A stretch of 43,554 bases of DNA from Paramarasmius palmivorus (GCA_037176845.1 JAYKXP010000259.1:1-43554); one strand, 5' to 3'. Shown: positions 1 through 12,086, counted from the stretch's first letter. The notes: a model not told the origin generated them from the sequence alone. Program-made: numbers and translations.

Positions 1-3000
1 TGACTTGGGATGAGGTAGTTGATGAGCGATTCACGGTTTAATTGTTCGTTTTCGTATACACTAACTACAACGTGACATCTCAGCACCAGTATGGGACTAC
101 TCTTTGAAGGTTTCTTACACCCGAAGAAACGTCAACGTTGTCTCACAGAAATTCAGTATACTTCATATCCGACGGAAATGAGTATAGTATTACATAGGAC
201 AATGTTATCGATCCTAGTCCTTATGGATTCGATCTCAACAATTACAAGAAGCAGATATCAGACTATTCGACTACGTTCCTTCTTTCTTCTCTCACATAAA
301 TACCTGGTGTAGAGTGGTCTGTTGCTAGCCGACTCTCGGAAACGACTCACCACTATTACAGTTTCCTGAAACTCTTTCAGGACGTCGACAGTTATGGTTT
401 CCGTGGGCACCGCCTTCCAAGTTGGGCTCCAACTATGCTTCGACCATCACTGGGTATGAGGAGCCGCTAACTGTCCCGGTGTTCGTGTGATCGTCCCCTT
501 TAGTTGGCAATCCCAGAAGAAATGAAGAATGACCCTATCATCTTCGTCAACATCGACAGGTAGAATCTCTGGTTGTGATTCATGAAGGGACTACTCTCTT
601 CTCCCGCATGCATTGATCTGGAGATAGTGTCTGCCTCGTCGGGACAATCACTTCGTTCCTCGTAGGCGTTATTTGTATGATTCTCGCTCCTTGTCCTTTG
701 TTAACTTCGATATGCAACTTTAGTGAGTATACTTTCCACTAGGTACAGGCACTCCATTTATGTGATTACCAGTCAGCATGGAGCTTTCCCCAGGAAGGAA
801 CATCCAGGTTTTTGAGCCTGTCGCCGGTGTTCCCAACGTTGTGGATAACGATGATAAACCCATTGGGATAACCACGAGTGAGTTCTTTGGGTACGTCGGG
901 CCTTGATCTCTTGAGTAAGTCTTTGAGAGTCTGTGAAAATTTGTTGTTGATAAAAAAGACTCTCAGAAAGCTATGTTACCTTTAAAAATACTTTCAATAG
1001 AAACTTGTACAGACTGATTCAAGACTCACGACGTAATGAGGTATATCTCATAGTATGGCTTCATGACCTCCAGTGGTGCATTCTAGTTCTATTGTTCTCG
1101 TAGATGTTTTGTGCTGCTTCAGATGTTAAAATAGCTTCCTCGTACAAAGAATCTATTGCACTCTCACCACTTGATCACCCGAATATTACCTGTGTCCGGC
1201 CTCGGGGAGTTCAATGGAGATTGTTGCAAGGCGAAAAGAAGTCTTTCAATACATCCTTGCCCATCCTGCGTCTATAGGAACAATTTTTCGTCTGGCAATG
1301 TTATTCATAAGCTCTGACGTCTCGCAAGAGGGCTAGTCTGTCTTCCTCATGCGCGATGACGAAGCATAATTTAAGTTCTTATCGGCTCTATTACACTTGG
1401 CTCGGAAGACAAGGGTCCAGTGTTCAGGTGTATACTGGGGTTCTTTCACTCGAATTGGAAGTCTTGTGCGAATTTTCTATCCCCAGTGCGAGCGCAGACG
1501 GATCCTGACCGAAATAGGGCCTCATTATTGGGTTATGTCATTGCAATATAGTATGTGCTCCTTTCATATCTCACAAAGTGGCTGACGATGTTGTTGACAG
1601 CGAAACTTACAGGTCTGTAACGATGACATGACGTCTTGATCTCGGTTGCAGGCAGGTAAGTTACTATTGGGGTCTCAACTTTCACTACTCCCTTTAGCGA
1701 ATCGGGACTTTCTAGGGACCTACAAAGACGATGCCGTCACACTTCCGTGTGACACCGGTTATGGACTGCAGATTGAGGGATCGGTGTTTCTTGTAGTTCT
1801 CAGACCATCGATGGAGCTTTGAAGTGATGATACTTTCCAAGTCTTATTGTGTGTACAAAGTTTTCAGCACTTGAGTTAGACTCATGTAAGTATTTTGATC
1901 TAGGCTAAGTAATCAAGGAAGGAGTCTGTATCAATTGTAACATGTTTACGCAATGTTGTATTGTGGTTATGCATTACCACGTAAAAGTTTAGTTGTATGT
2001 AAGCCCCCAGACTCCGACGAAAGATGCTCCAATTCTAGTGATCCAGAGCGTTTTGCAATTCATGACGTGAATATAAGCCACGAAGTAGCCTGACTCATGT
2101 TATCGACACTCGAATGGGGCTACTTGGACCATTGAGTGAAGGTATAGGTGTAGTCGAGATCCTGACGTTCTTGTCTTCGTTCTGCATCCCTCCATACTCA
2201 TTCAACATGCGCTTTGCAGACTCAGTCGCAGCTCTTTAGTATCTACTGTTGCGTCTAGGTCCGTGTTTGTCCGCAAATGCCTTATTCTCACTCGAGATCG
2301 GCAGTTCCAGGAGGCGACCGCACCACGAGATTCCAGGCGATTGAGTCACCTCATCGAATGTCATCAAAGATCATACCTGTCAAGAGGAGCCAATGCTCGG
2401 TAAGTCTCCAGTCGACGAGGGTTCTCCTATAAGTCAGCACCAACTGACTATGAGAACATTAGCTCAACACGACAACCTCTTTGAAGGGGGTGGTGATCAT
2501 GTCCAGAGATGGTCCCTGTGGCCAGTAGCCGGCAGCTAATTGAGAAGAACCCAGAAGAGTTAAATGCGTCAGTCTGACGTCCTGTCGCCACTTATCGAGA
2601 ACTACGACCGTGGATAATGTGTCTGTTCTCAGAGACGCTCTTGCAGAAGAATTACCAACTCTACGGGTCTCGTTTGAAATATCTCGGTGCCATAGTTAGC
2701 CTCGTGCTTTTGAGTTGACTACAAATCTTGGGGGCTACTCCGGACCTTTTGTGTGTACAGCCACCGAGCGGATTATACGAACGAAAACCCGGTTTTACAA
2801 GATTGACCGAATCGGAGACGAACTATCCTCGTCCTCATTCTCGCACCTTTTCCGCCAATGGTCGCAGTCGACTTTTCTCCACCGGGTTCAGGTTTGATGA
2901 CGAGGTGGAAAGTTGATCATTCGAGCGTCCTGGACTCGCAAATCAAACCAATGCGCTTTCGAAGGATACGCCGACATGACAAAACGGGAAGCTCATTTTA

Positions 3001-3160
3001 CAGGTGTCTTTGAAGAGTATGGCCCTAGTCTTCCGCACGAGGTGTTCAGAGCGGCGGTGTGTTCTCTCTGGCCTAACCAGTGGAGGTGTTCAAACGGAGT
3101 GATACGATCTTTCTTTATCTCTGCGCGGAGCGTTAACTCAATAGATTGCTTTTTGTTTTT

Positions 3161-3161
<1 letters not shown>

Positions 3162-3193
<32 letters not shown>

Positions 3194-3273
3194 ATTTTTT
3201 TTTTTTTGTTGACCCTCCACCCCCCCCCCCCCCTCCACTCCCCCCCCCCCCACCACCCCCCCCCCCCCCCCCC
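3162..3273. repeat. Cluster of long poly-C tracts with a poly-T tract
   Basis: Four C runs are visible on the plus strand: about 32 nt (3162-3193), 14 nt (3220-3233), 12 nt (3240-3251) and 18 nt (3256-3273). They are separated by a 13-nt T run (3195-3207) and short spacers. G runs follow at about 3496-3517 and an 18-nt G run at 3777-3794. The cluster can form i-motif or G-quadruplex structures. Run lengths are error-prone in sequencing, so the true lengths and any reading frame across them are uncertain. Confidence 0.85.
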
Positions 3274-3776
3274 TCAGGAACCGAAACTTCGCGAAGAAAT
3301 GCAGGTTGATCAAAGTAGGCCTGAGGTGCTATGTCAAAGAATTGGGGGTAGGTGTTGTTGGTGCCGGCCACGGCAACACCGAGGGCACCAAGTAAGGATA
3401 CCCTTAGTTTCGTCAGTGTGTTCTCTTGCTGTCATCTCATGAAATGCCCAAGTTGTCACTATAGGGCAGGCCGTACGCTCAATGTCAAAGCTTTGGGGTT
3501 TGGGGGGGGCGGGGGGGACTGGGGTGTGTGAGGTAAGTGTTGGTGTTTTCGAGGAATACGCGGAGCTGGTCACTTTGGGAGGGGATTTTAGGGTGGTAGA
3601 TCCGAGTATCTATTGAATCATAGAAATAGCGCTCAGGTGGAGCGGCGGTTCCACCGGGACATAGCTCAGAATGGTGGAAACGTGAATATGGAAGTATCCT
3701 GCTGTGGTTTCGGGGTATAGTTATGCCCCGAAAAATCTCATGCGTGTCCGGGCGGGATTGGATGACGGCCACGCTC

Positions 3777-3794
3777 GGGGGGGGGGGGGGGGGG
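3777..3794. repeat. Poly-G tract of 18 nt
   Basis: An uninterrupted run of 18 G on the plus strand. It lies 0.5 kb downstream of the poly-C cluster, so the G-rich strand switches across the region. No gene could be read across it. Confidence 0.85.
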
Positions 3795-3961
3795 AAGGGT
3801 GTGTGTAATGCTCTTGTTATCGAGGTTCGGGGACCCACACCAGACGCAGGCTGGGTCGATGTCGGAGAGGGGACCCAACACTGTGTCGAGTTTTTCCCAG
3901 GGCTAATTTTATCGACCAATCAGAACGCCTATGCCGTCTTGGTATGGTACTGGTCTCGGCC

Positions 3962-4561
3962 ATGTCGGCCGATTCCGACGAGAACCCTGATTGTGAAAAC
4001 CTACGCTCACCGTTGCGGCTGGTCGTAAACCCTGCTACTACCAATGGTCGTCAAGTGGGTCAGGTAAGGATTATGACCCGCTTGGGATATGAGCTTCTAT
4101 CTTCCTGAGCATTTCTCCGAGGTTTCACAAACTCATCCACTCCCGGTATCATGCCCCGGTTAGACCTTTCCTGCCACGTAACGTGGAGGACTGGTCTACA
4201 ATGTTCCTCCTGGTTCCTTGTTGGCTGCTCTTCCTGCCTGTGCAAAGTTTCGACGAAGGTCGTCTGGGATACGGTAAGTAACAAGCTCGCTCATGCGGTA
4301 ATGTTTCAACTCATTTGCCTCTCAAGTACGGAGACTCTATTGCCACGTCTATCTATATTACTGTAAGTGTTTGTCTTAACCATCCCATGGATATCGCAGC
4401 TGAAATTCGTCCAGCGGCCTATTCCGCCTTCAGACCCGGCAGACGAAGTCTTCGACTCGCAGCCTGTCATACGCGTCAAGCTTCCTGGCTCCGACAATCC
4501 CCCAAGGCCCCGATGGCTCTTGAAGAAGAATGTCGTGCTGTTCGAGCCTTCTGAATACTAA
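3962..4561 (+). CDS. Unresolved spliced gene, 3' exons clearest
   Basis: The 3' part looks coding. A 36-nt exon (4327-4362) lies between consensus splice sites, and a final exon (4400-4561) encodes a tail with RPIPPSDPADE, RVKLPGSDNPPRPRW and the end NVVLFEPSEY before TAA. Upstream, an ATG at 3962 opens 34 codons ending exactly at CAG/GTAAGG (4063). The exon at about 4122-4273 does not join both sides in one frame, and an alternative ATG at 4044 fits exon 2 but not the last exon. Either the gene is damaged, or a splice site is misread. No family recognised. Confidence 0.3.
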
Positions 4562-5088
4562 ATGCTCGTATCAATGCGAAGGAGCGGCTCAAAGCAAATT
4601 GGTTTGGAGGAATTCGATATGTATAACAAGCTCGTTTACAGTGTTTGAATGGAAATGCAATACATATGTAGTTATCTGCGCCCGAAGTTTAATCATTCTC
4701 ATTCGACGTTCGAGTGCTTCACTTATCGTCAATATTTCAATGCGAAAAGGAATGCTCTCCCACTGTGTTCGACGACAAGGCGCTTTCTGTTACCCCGGCC
4801 CATCATGCATCATGATCAATATGACTCATCGTTGACTAGGACTGCTTCCTACCTCGCAACATCAACCACCTACGCGCTATCGACTCCTTACGCCAGGTGA
4901 GGATCAAGAAGGACAATACGTTTCCTTGGCTGAAAGCTTTACAGTTATCCCGCGGGTATTCTCCGCCCAGACGTCACTTGAAGCTTGGATTATCGCCTGT
5001 TCATGGAGATGCCGGAAAAACACCCAAACTTCGCTGGTCAGGAGAATGAGCAGCCCAGATTCGAGGATCTCAATCCTAAAAATCTCAG
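4562..5088. other. Region upstream of the F-box gene, 5' exon not resolved
   Basis: The F-box-like gene that follows must start somewhere here, because its first visible exon has no ATG before the F-box. Open stretches exist (about 4834-5050), and a donor-like CCAG/GTGAGG occurs at about 4899, but none joins convincingly in phase to the acceptor at 5088. Confidence 0.4.
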
Positions 5089-6465
5089 CCCATAGCACCC
5101 ATCTACAAACTCCCTCCCGAAATCCTCCTAGAAATATTCATCACGTCATGCGACAGGAACATGCTAACTCGGGAGAGATTTTGCCCCTCACTCGCCCTTT
5201 CCGCTGTCTGTCGTACATGGCGAGGCTTCATGCTCTCCGCACCTGATCTTTGGTCATCCATCGAGCTCATATACTGCTCTAGTGAACGGCCTCAGAATAT
5301 GGATTCCTACGACTTTCGGAGAATCATTTTTCGAAGGATATACCTCTTCATGAGCCGTTCCAAAACGACACCGCTGGATCTGAGTATCTATATTGCCGGC
5401 TGCAGTGTACCTGGTGTGAGGAGCATTTGGCGTCTCCTGGCTGAGAGTTCAGAGAGATGGCAGAACCTGCGTTTGGCCGCACCTCGTGAGGTATTACTCA
5501 TGGATAATCTCCTTGAAGAAGTCGCTGGTCGCCTTGCCTCTTTGAAATATCTGGCTCTTTCTGAAGAGGAGGACGATATTTTTACACCACCCTTTAGTGC
5601 CCTAATCCAGTCGTTCAAAACTTGCCCATCACTCGATACCATTGTGCTCGAGAACCTAAATCCAGATAATCTGGTTTTGCCGTATCACCAAATCAAGTCG
5701 TTGACTCTCCAAGACAGTACTGTCGGAGAGAACCTTTGGTCATTGTTTCCGACCTTGGAGGAGATAGTCATTCGGGATTCGTGGTATCCTTTTCACCCGG
5801 CCCAAGAACATACTAGCCTCTCCGAAGTTCGGAAGCTGGAGATCATATCCTGGAAAACAGATCCGGGTGACAACTTCTTCACTCCCTTTCGCGCACTCAC
5901 CCTTCCCCAACTATCATCCTTACACATCTCGTACTTGAATGTCATGGCATTGGATGACGACAGTCGGAAGTCATTCGACGAGCAAGCTCTGACGAGTTTC
6001 TTGACTCGCTCGCGATGTTCCATCACCGAACTCATTCTCACATGTGCTCCGATATCCGACGTCCAGGCTATTAGACTGCTTGGTCTCATGCCAACTCTTC
6101 GTAGCCTACACATTGAGGAGTACCCTGGACGTCCGAACGGGGTGCCGAACAACATGATCATCACCTCGACGTTCCTCAAAGCTATCTCTGTTACGATGGA
6201 GACGGCTCCGTTAGCCCCAAGCCTCAGCGAGCTTACGCTTGTGTTACATCCATCGGCACTGGGATTCAACTGTCAAGAGCTTGTGGAGGCTTTGAGTTCT
6301 CGATGTTTGTGCATTTCCACAGCTGTGCATGGTCTGTCTTCGGCGGATATCGGATTCATAGGGCCGGAAGAGGTCAATCCTTGGATCATCCAACAGCTCA
6401 GCGGCGCGCGGGCTGAAGGAAAGTTTGGTAGTGGCTTTCACATGAGAATAAGACGGATAAGGTAG
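5089..6465 (+). CDS. F-box-like protein, 5' exon missing from the model
   Basis: The visible exon gives 458 residues. It opens after an intron-like acceptor (branch-like CTAAAA, then CTCAG ending at 5088) with KLPPEILLEIF, followed about 25 residues later by LSAVCRTWR and APDLWSSIEL. That spacing and wording is the F-box-like motif of Agaricomycete proteins, which bind SKP1 and present targets to an SCF ubiquitin ligase. The remainder is leucine-rich with LRR-like turns (LKSLTLQDS, LPQLSSLHIS, LTELILTC-like), as expected for the substrate-binding part. The first in-frame ATG (5161) lies inside the F-box, so translation probably starts in an upstream exon. The stop is TAG at 6463. Such genes are strongly expanded in agarics, so the target cannot be guessed. 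Confidence 0.85.
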   Translation, partial: PIAPIYKLPPEILLEIFITSCDRNMLTRERFCPSLALSAVCRTWRGFMLSAPDLWSSIELIYCSSERPQNMDSYDFRRIIFRRIYLFMSRSKTTPLDLSIYIAGCSVPGVRSIWRLLAESSERWQNLRLAAPREVLLMDNLLEEVAGRLASLKYLALSEEEDDIFTPPFSALIQSFKTCPSLDTIVLENLNPDNLVLPYHQIKSLTLQDSTVGENLWSLFPTLEEIVIRDSWYPFHPAQEHTSLSEVRKLEIISWKTDPGDNFFTPFRALTLPQLSSLHISYLNVMALDDDSRKSFDEQALTSFLTRSRCSITELILTCAPISDVQAIRLLGLMPTLRSLHIEEYPGRPNGVPNNMIITSTFLKAISVTMETAPLAPSLSELTLVLHPSALGFNCQELVEALSSRCLCISTAVHGLSSADIGFIGPEEVNPWIIQQLSGARAEGKFGSGFHMRIRRIR

Positions 6466-7772
6466 CTTCGAATTCGGAGGTATAGTCTAGTCTGCGCTTT
6501 CACGGGTGCCGCATAGCAATGAAAAGGAGTTCGAGGTAGTAGTACGCCAAAGAAGCCTCTGTGTATAGTATAGCTTGAAAGATGTGTTTTTCTGTGTATA
6601 AGTTCCGGATTAGAATAATCGTACCTTCCGTTCACCCACTACAAACTGCCCAAGCTTAAGCTTAGTGAAGGTGGTAGTTCTGGAAAAGAGTACCGGCAGG
6701 CAATTTTCCCTTTGCCTTTCACGATGATGATGCTCCGTATGCCAAACTCCTCGTATCCTGTTCTCTATCGCATGGAGGTGGAATCCTGTTGGAATGGGAA
6801 GAGTTATGGACTGGCTTGAGTGCCAGAGAACGAATCTTAGGAGGTGGTTCAGGTCAGACTGGTGCGTTGCGTTGCGTTTTCGTCGCACCTAGCTTACACT
6901 TTGCAATTCTTCCTTTAATTTCTAAAGGTCACCGCTCACCTAACACGAAACGCTCAGTCGTAGACACTTATGCTATGATATTCTCGCAATCATCCTTGTT
7001 CCTACAAGCAGACTGTTGACTGGTCTCTACCTAACTGGTTGGACACCCAAATCTCACCGTCGTCTATTGCAGCAACAACTCTAAGGAATCAAAAGCTTCC
7101 TCCCAGATTCAAGATGTCGTCTGCCGACCTGCAAAACTCAAGCTCAAAGCCCCACGCGAGTACCTCTGGCCCCAATCAGAAATGCTTCAATGCTCTGATT
7201 TCAACCCCAACCATGACCATTCTCCAAAACCAATCTTGCCAAGGAGAAACGCCCAACTTCGAGGAGTTTCCGACCCTTTGCGAACGTCAACGAGGCCATC
7301 GTTATTAAGCACAGGTTCAATACCTGGCGAATGCACCACTCACACGTTTCTTAACATCGCTACGGACATATCGTTCCATTTCATTCGCCAAAGCGGACAG
7401 CAGTATTCGACCCTTACTACGATCTTTGCGGCATGCGGGATCTTGTCGGCGTCGGGGCTTTTATATTGGCTCGTTATGGGGGAAGGATTCGAGCCCAAAG
7501 CACCCGTCTTACCATATCCTGTTCACTTGACTTCAGGACGGTTTTTTGGGGGGTTAGTTTGTGATTTATCTGGAACTCGATGGTTTTGGAGCGTGCGGAG
7601 GTTATTGGTCATGGGCTGAGGCGAGCCATGCGCCGAAGCGAGATACGAATACTGAGATCTATGTCATTTCGTGAATCTACTGCATAATAGACCTTGGATA
7701 CGACGAGCGAAGTAGTCCGAGATATTATGGTACATGGGTAGATAAACATGTCCAGCGCAGTTGCTGGCCAAC
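6466..7772. other. Repeat copy A and weak ORFs, no recognised gene
   Basis: The first half holds a diverged copy of the dispersed repeat described separately. From 7114 an ATG opens 64 codons, and an overlapping frame from 7182 runs 145 codons with one hydrophobic segment (about 7404-7475). Neither has recognisable motifs, and their codon patterns are not convincing, so I do not call them genes. Confidence 0.45.
6625..7010 (+). repeat. Dispersed repeat, copy A (diverged)
   Basis: The core at 6691-6720 (TACCGGCAGGCAATTTTC, then TTTGCCTTTC) is shared with three other copies in the window. The similarity continues downstream through GCGTTTTCGTCGCACCTAG and TTTGCAATTCTTCCTTT. All copies have the same orientation. 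No coding capacity is seen. Boundaries are approximate. Confidence 0.6.
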
Positions 7773-10492
7773 CTAAATCGCAAACGCGCTAATGCCTGAG
7801 CCGGCGATTGCTTCCCAAGACCACCATGATTTGGAGTTCGTCTCCTTAGGTTCTGGGTATTTGTCATAGTGAATAGTGCGTCAATAAACTTGTGTGGTCC
7901 ATACCTTGATCTCCCGTGTCCTTCGTTTCGGTGGTGTGGTTATCGGTTCCAGTTTCGTCTGGGGCATCTCTGACGACGCTAGTGATTTGAGATCCCGGGG
8001 TGTTTGTATTCACGTCGGTGAGAGCGGCTGTCAGGAGCCAATCAGTATGTAAGAGAGTCAGGTATGCTATGCAACGTACCTTGATGGTGCTCATCCGTAT
8101 CTTCTACTTTCGCAGCTATTGCATCCGCTTCGCCGCATTCTACAACAGGCTTTACAACATTGTGGGTTTCGCTTCGGGAAGCCGTTGAGTTGCTGTCAGC
8201 GACAGTGGCTGTATTGCTAGATGAGCTTGCTTGATCCTGAGTATTGGGGCAAACATCAGTTAAGGGCTGGCGCAATGCACGGTGACATGAGCGCACCTCT
8301 GTGGCTTCTTCGAATCGGTTCTTGCTGGCCGTCTTAGTACCGATGATCTCCAGTTCCGGAAGTCCGAGATGTCGCGCAAAGTCAGCGGTAGTTGGATCGA
8401 AACCTTGGGCAATTTGCCATTCGTGTAAGGCGGTATAGGCTTGTTTGGGCCACGACTGTAGCCTCGAATACGGCTCAACGGAAAATGTGAGTTGAGGAAC
8501 TTCCCATCGCTCGCACACTTCGTCAGACATCTCCGATTGGCCATTTTCATCAAAAGACCAAAAGTGAGTTCGGGTATGTCCTTCAATAGACGAGACAATT
8601 TCTGATATAGACTTGGGTGGAGGATAAAGGAAGAGGTATATTGGTGGAGCTTTCTCCGTGGAAGACTCTGCAAGCACACTGTACTTCATGCGTGAGTGAG
8701 GAGTGAAGGCAAATAAATGGTCACGGTCGAGGTCTATGGCCCGGGAGTGTGAGCTTTTTATACCACCTCCACCGTGACAGTAATGAGAGCGTGGCATAGA
8801 AATGAGCTTGAAGTTGGCACAAATAGGAATGACTGTAGAACAAGAGGATAATGAAACTTGGTGGAACGCTCATCACAGAGGCTGATGACCTACAATAGTT
8901 CCCTATCATTTGATCCGCCTTGAAAACATCTATGACTCTTGAAGACTGTGATAACCAGCTGTATTCAAACTGTTTACTCCATGGTGTGATCAACTGAACG
9001 AAACATTCTCTATCACACAATGTGAATCTGTAGAAATTAGCATTTACGAGTGGTGAAGCTTTCGACTTACCTAATTGCCCTATCTTGCACAAGTTCTCCG
9101 CCACGTAGCCCCTTCGTCGCCCAACACCATGGTGTATCAGGCAATTCCTGACACCGTGATGATTTGGTCGATTTCGGATGACATGATGTACCAGGCAATC
9201 CCCAATATAGTGTTCCACTGGTAGATGCCCATTGCGATAATGTACCAGGCTGATCCCATGATCTATCAGGCCATCTCGCGGCAGGCGCCAAGGAAGGCGA
9301 ATAAACAGTGTCAAAACGGAACTCGCCAATGACATCCATCGGAAGCTCGTCAGGCAGATCGCAAAACATGCCGTGTAAATAGGCATGCCTTTTAGTCCAA
9401 ACGGGTTCCTCCTCTTTCCGTGGACAATGACGCCGGTTGTGTTCTCTGACCTTTGGGAGTAAATGATCCACAAACGTTCCTTGGTACGGATTGATCCATG
9501 TGGAGAAGCATGCCGCATCGATAACGTACTGACTCAAGGCCTTTAGTCTGAACTGCCCAAAAAATTTCAAGGAAGTATCATTGTCAAGCATTTCCCTGGT
9601 CGAGGGAACGGATATAGGGCTGCGAGCCTTTGGAAAGTCAGAAGAGCTGCCAGCAGCCGACCCAAATCCGCAGGGACCCTGAGGACCCTTGCAGAAAATG
9701 CCTTTTGCATTTAACCACAGGTTGCCCTTATAGCAAAGCCTTTCTCCCTGTAGAACAGGGTGCGTCAATGCGAGCTGATCAGTAGTAGACAACCAAACAC
9801 ACCATCCAGTGGTCGAAGAAAAGATCTACCCAAAAAAACTCAGATTCATTATTGTAAAAGTGCGTCCAAGGTACCAGTTCTGGACGTTAAACCTGATTAG
9901 GCTGTAGATCCAATAAGTGACAAAACATCTTACCCTCGTGGAAGATCAGAAAGGGGACTTTTGAATGATTGATGCCATAAAGTTGAAAACCATCCAGTTG
10001 CCTGCACGTGTTTTCAGCACAATTCAAATATAACTTGACAGAAACCAACCTGTCTGAGGAATAACGTCTGAAATCCTTTTCCCAGAGACTCTGAGCGTCG
10101 TCACCTCTGTAGATCATCGCAGTGTACTTGGATTGTCGATCTGGGCGTAGTTCCACAGTGCAGATAGTCTTCTGAGTTGATCTGCGCAGCCGGCCTCGGA
10201 CAAATCCTCCATGGACGTATTCCCAATCCCATTCTTTGAATTCCTCAGAGTGAAGTTCCTTCAAAGTGATCATACAGCCACATTTCACATAATCAAACTG
10301 TGATAAGTCAAAATCTAGTCAGAAATGATGCACTTAAAGTTGGGCAAAGACTCATATACATACCTCGTCGTACTCAGTGCGCTCCGCAGACACCTGATTG
10401 AAAATAGTGTGGTAATTGTTGTATTGATTCCCATATACATTGTTCAGACAGGCTTGGCCTTCCATACAAACCGACGAAGTGACAAGGCTCAT
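7773..10492 (-). CDS. Agaricales multi-exon family protein, 742 aa, function unknown
   Basis: Ten exons join with every phase closing: 10492-10364, 10297-10050, 10001-9934, 9879-9803, 9747-9071, 9027-8894, 8832-8297, 8236-8080, 8027-7905, 7852-7773. The start is ATG at 10492. An open reading frame continues upstream only to a GTG. Recognisable blocks are an Asn/Tyr-rich N-terminus (NVYGNQYNNY), RSTQKTICTVELRPDRQSKY, YGINHSKVPFLIFHEELVPW, CRECF-free middle exons, FTLCDRECFVQ, WLSQSSRVIDVF, DFARHLGLPELEIIG, a Ser/Thr/Asp-rich linker and the C-terminal WWSWEAIAGSGISAFAI. From memory this order matches a family expanded in Marasmius, Moniliophthora and Gymnopus-like fungi, whose role is unknown. 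The TVELRPD...MIYRGDDA...LIFHEE stretch loosely resembles a degenerate kinase N-lobe, but no catalytic residues are visible. The gene appears intact. Confidence 0.85.
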
Positions 10493-12086
10493 GTTGGGAT
10501 TTGAAATGAGAGAGGAGCAAAAACTGCCAGGCGGAGTTTGTGGAGATGGTGGTTGTACAACAGCAAGAGGTGTCGTGGAGAGCACGAGGCATCACAGGAT
10601 CTTATAGCTGTGGAACACGCAATTGTAGAAGTTCGGTGATTGCCCGTGGGCATAGAGGGGACGGCGGAAGCCAAAATGCTCAAAAAAACAGACGCCAGCG
10701 TAACTTGAAGTGGGTCCTCAGGCGCACGCTCCGAGTCCAAGATCTAAGCACTAAAGAATGGTAAGTGATCCCGTGAAAGAGCAAGCCCAGAATGCTTACC
10801 TGCGTTTAGCGACCTGCTGGACCTCAATGCACAGCGATGGCTGGCGGTCAAACAGTCAATTCGCAGGAGTCCCGAAGATGGTAGGCTTCAGTGCAGTGTT
10901 CGTGGCCTCTTTGACTCGGACTGCTCGGGAGTGTCGTGGAACGTGATAAAAGTCTCTATCAGAAGAGATAAGCGTCTATATCCAGTATATCTCTAGCGTC
11001 TCATCGAATAAACAGATACCCAGCTCACCTAGCACTATTACCTCACCAAAACCAGCTCAGCGCCAGAGTAAGAGAGTACAGCACCGGCACGGCTCTTTTC
11101 TCGGAGCGGCGAGCCCGCCACGCTTCTTGATGTACCTCATCCTATGAATCCTGCGCTTTCACCAGCATAAAAACGAGCCGGGATTCGCGTGGTGAATCGT
11201 GACGAGAGATATGTGCCGTTACTTGAGTATGAATCGTATGAGCAATTGTTTTCCCAAAATTTGAGCTTAAAACTTTCGTACCAGCACTTTTTATTACCTG
11301 AATATATCGACAGCCAATCCTTCCAGTGCTGGCGTTGTCGACTAGGTGGTGGTGGTGGGAAGAGACGCGGAACTGACTACCGGCAGGCAATTTTCACCTT
11401 GCCCTTTGCCGTAATGTTCCGCACGCCAAACGACTCGTTACTGGAGAAGATACTCGGCTTGCGTCGAACGATTCTACGTTCTTCTTCGACGACTTATACA
11501 TCCCATCCTCTGTGCTTCGTCCTCCTTCTTCGGATCCCAATATATTCACGCTATTGTAGTGCGAATGATTTCCAGCTCGACCTCAAGACTCTTAGGATAT
11601 TATCACTACTGACGGCCCCGTCGTTCATGAATGGCCATGGTCTCAAGTAAAGCTGTGGATAGCGGTGGTTTGGTTTGGTAATGAAGGAGGTCTGAAGATA
11701 CGGCGAAGTTCAACAAGTCGAAGAGGACACGCCAGTGCGTTTGCCAATTCTTCCTTTCGCGAGTTCGATATCCTAATTAATCCTCTCACTACCGAGGCTT
11801 CTGGAGGTGAGCTCTACTACCTATTCACGAGCATATGCAAACAAAACACTTCAAGTTTTTCTTGCTCGGAACTTTTCAATCTAGTGCCTGGACACATCCT
11901 TGCGAGTTCAGTCATATTCTGTGTATCAGGAATGTTGTTCTATGAGCTAGCGCGATGTGGTTTATCATATATGCGGAATAAACGTCCCCGAATGGATCAA
12001 TCCCGTCCGCTTTTCAACTCCACGTGTATGTCCCTCATCCCGATTCTATCGACATATTTCAACAGAGGCAAAGCGCAAATAACCCA
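10493..12086. other. Repeat copy B and weak ORFs, no recognised gene
   Basis: This holds the upstream region of the 10-exon gene and a full-looking copy of the dispersed repeat. Open frames at 11189-11650 and 11665-12090 overlap the repeat or run into the 3' end of the membrane protein gene. The second has a hydrophobic stretch but no recognisable motif. I see no supported gene. Confidence 0.5.
10955..11780 (+). repeat. Dispersed repeat, copy B
   Basis: It shares with copy D the 5' block TCATCGAATAAACA..ATAC..AGCTCACC (11001-11029), the middle block TGCTGGCGTTGTCGACTAG and the core TACCGGCAGGCAATTTTCAC (11378-11397), followed by a variant of ATGTTCCGCACGCCAAACGA. Downstream it shares TTTGCCAATTCTTCCTTTCG with copy A. 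It has the same orientation as the other copies. Boundaries are approximate. Confidence 0.75.

Larger units (their letters stand above)
1..3961. other. Gene-poor stretch with decayed coding-like scraps
   Basis: No intact gene is visible. Open stretches are short and broken. The most protein-like are an ATG-started exon-like piece at 778-870 followed by GTGAGT, a piece at about 2289-2399 followed by GTAAGT, an open run at about 2610-2700, and a run at about 2728-2915. On the minus strand, codon-like runs at about 3275-3375 and 3500-3670 lie either side of homopolymers and cannot be joined in frame. This could be an old, eroded gene or transposon. I do not recognise a family. Confidence 0.5.

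Noticed and set aside
3146..3442. Poly-Pro/Gly-rich frames on both strands
   Set aside because: They are products of the poly-C tracts and not credible proteins.
7296..7345. tRNA-like T-loop (GGTTCAATACC) followed by CACCA
   Set aside because: There is no matching acceptor stem or D arm upstream, and the T stem has only four pairs.
7182..7619. 145-codon open frame with one hydrophobic segment
   Set aside because: It overlaps another frame, has no recognisable motif, no clear splice partners and an odd composition.
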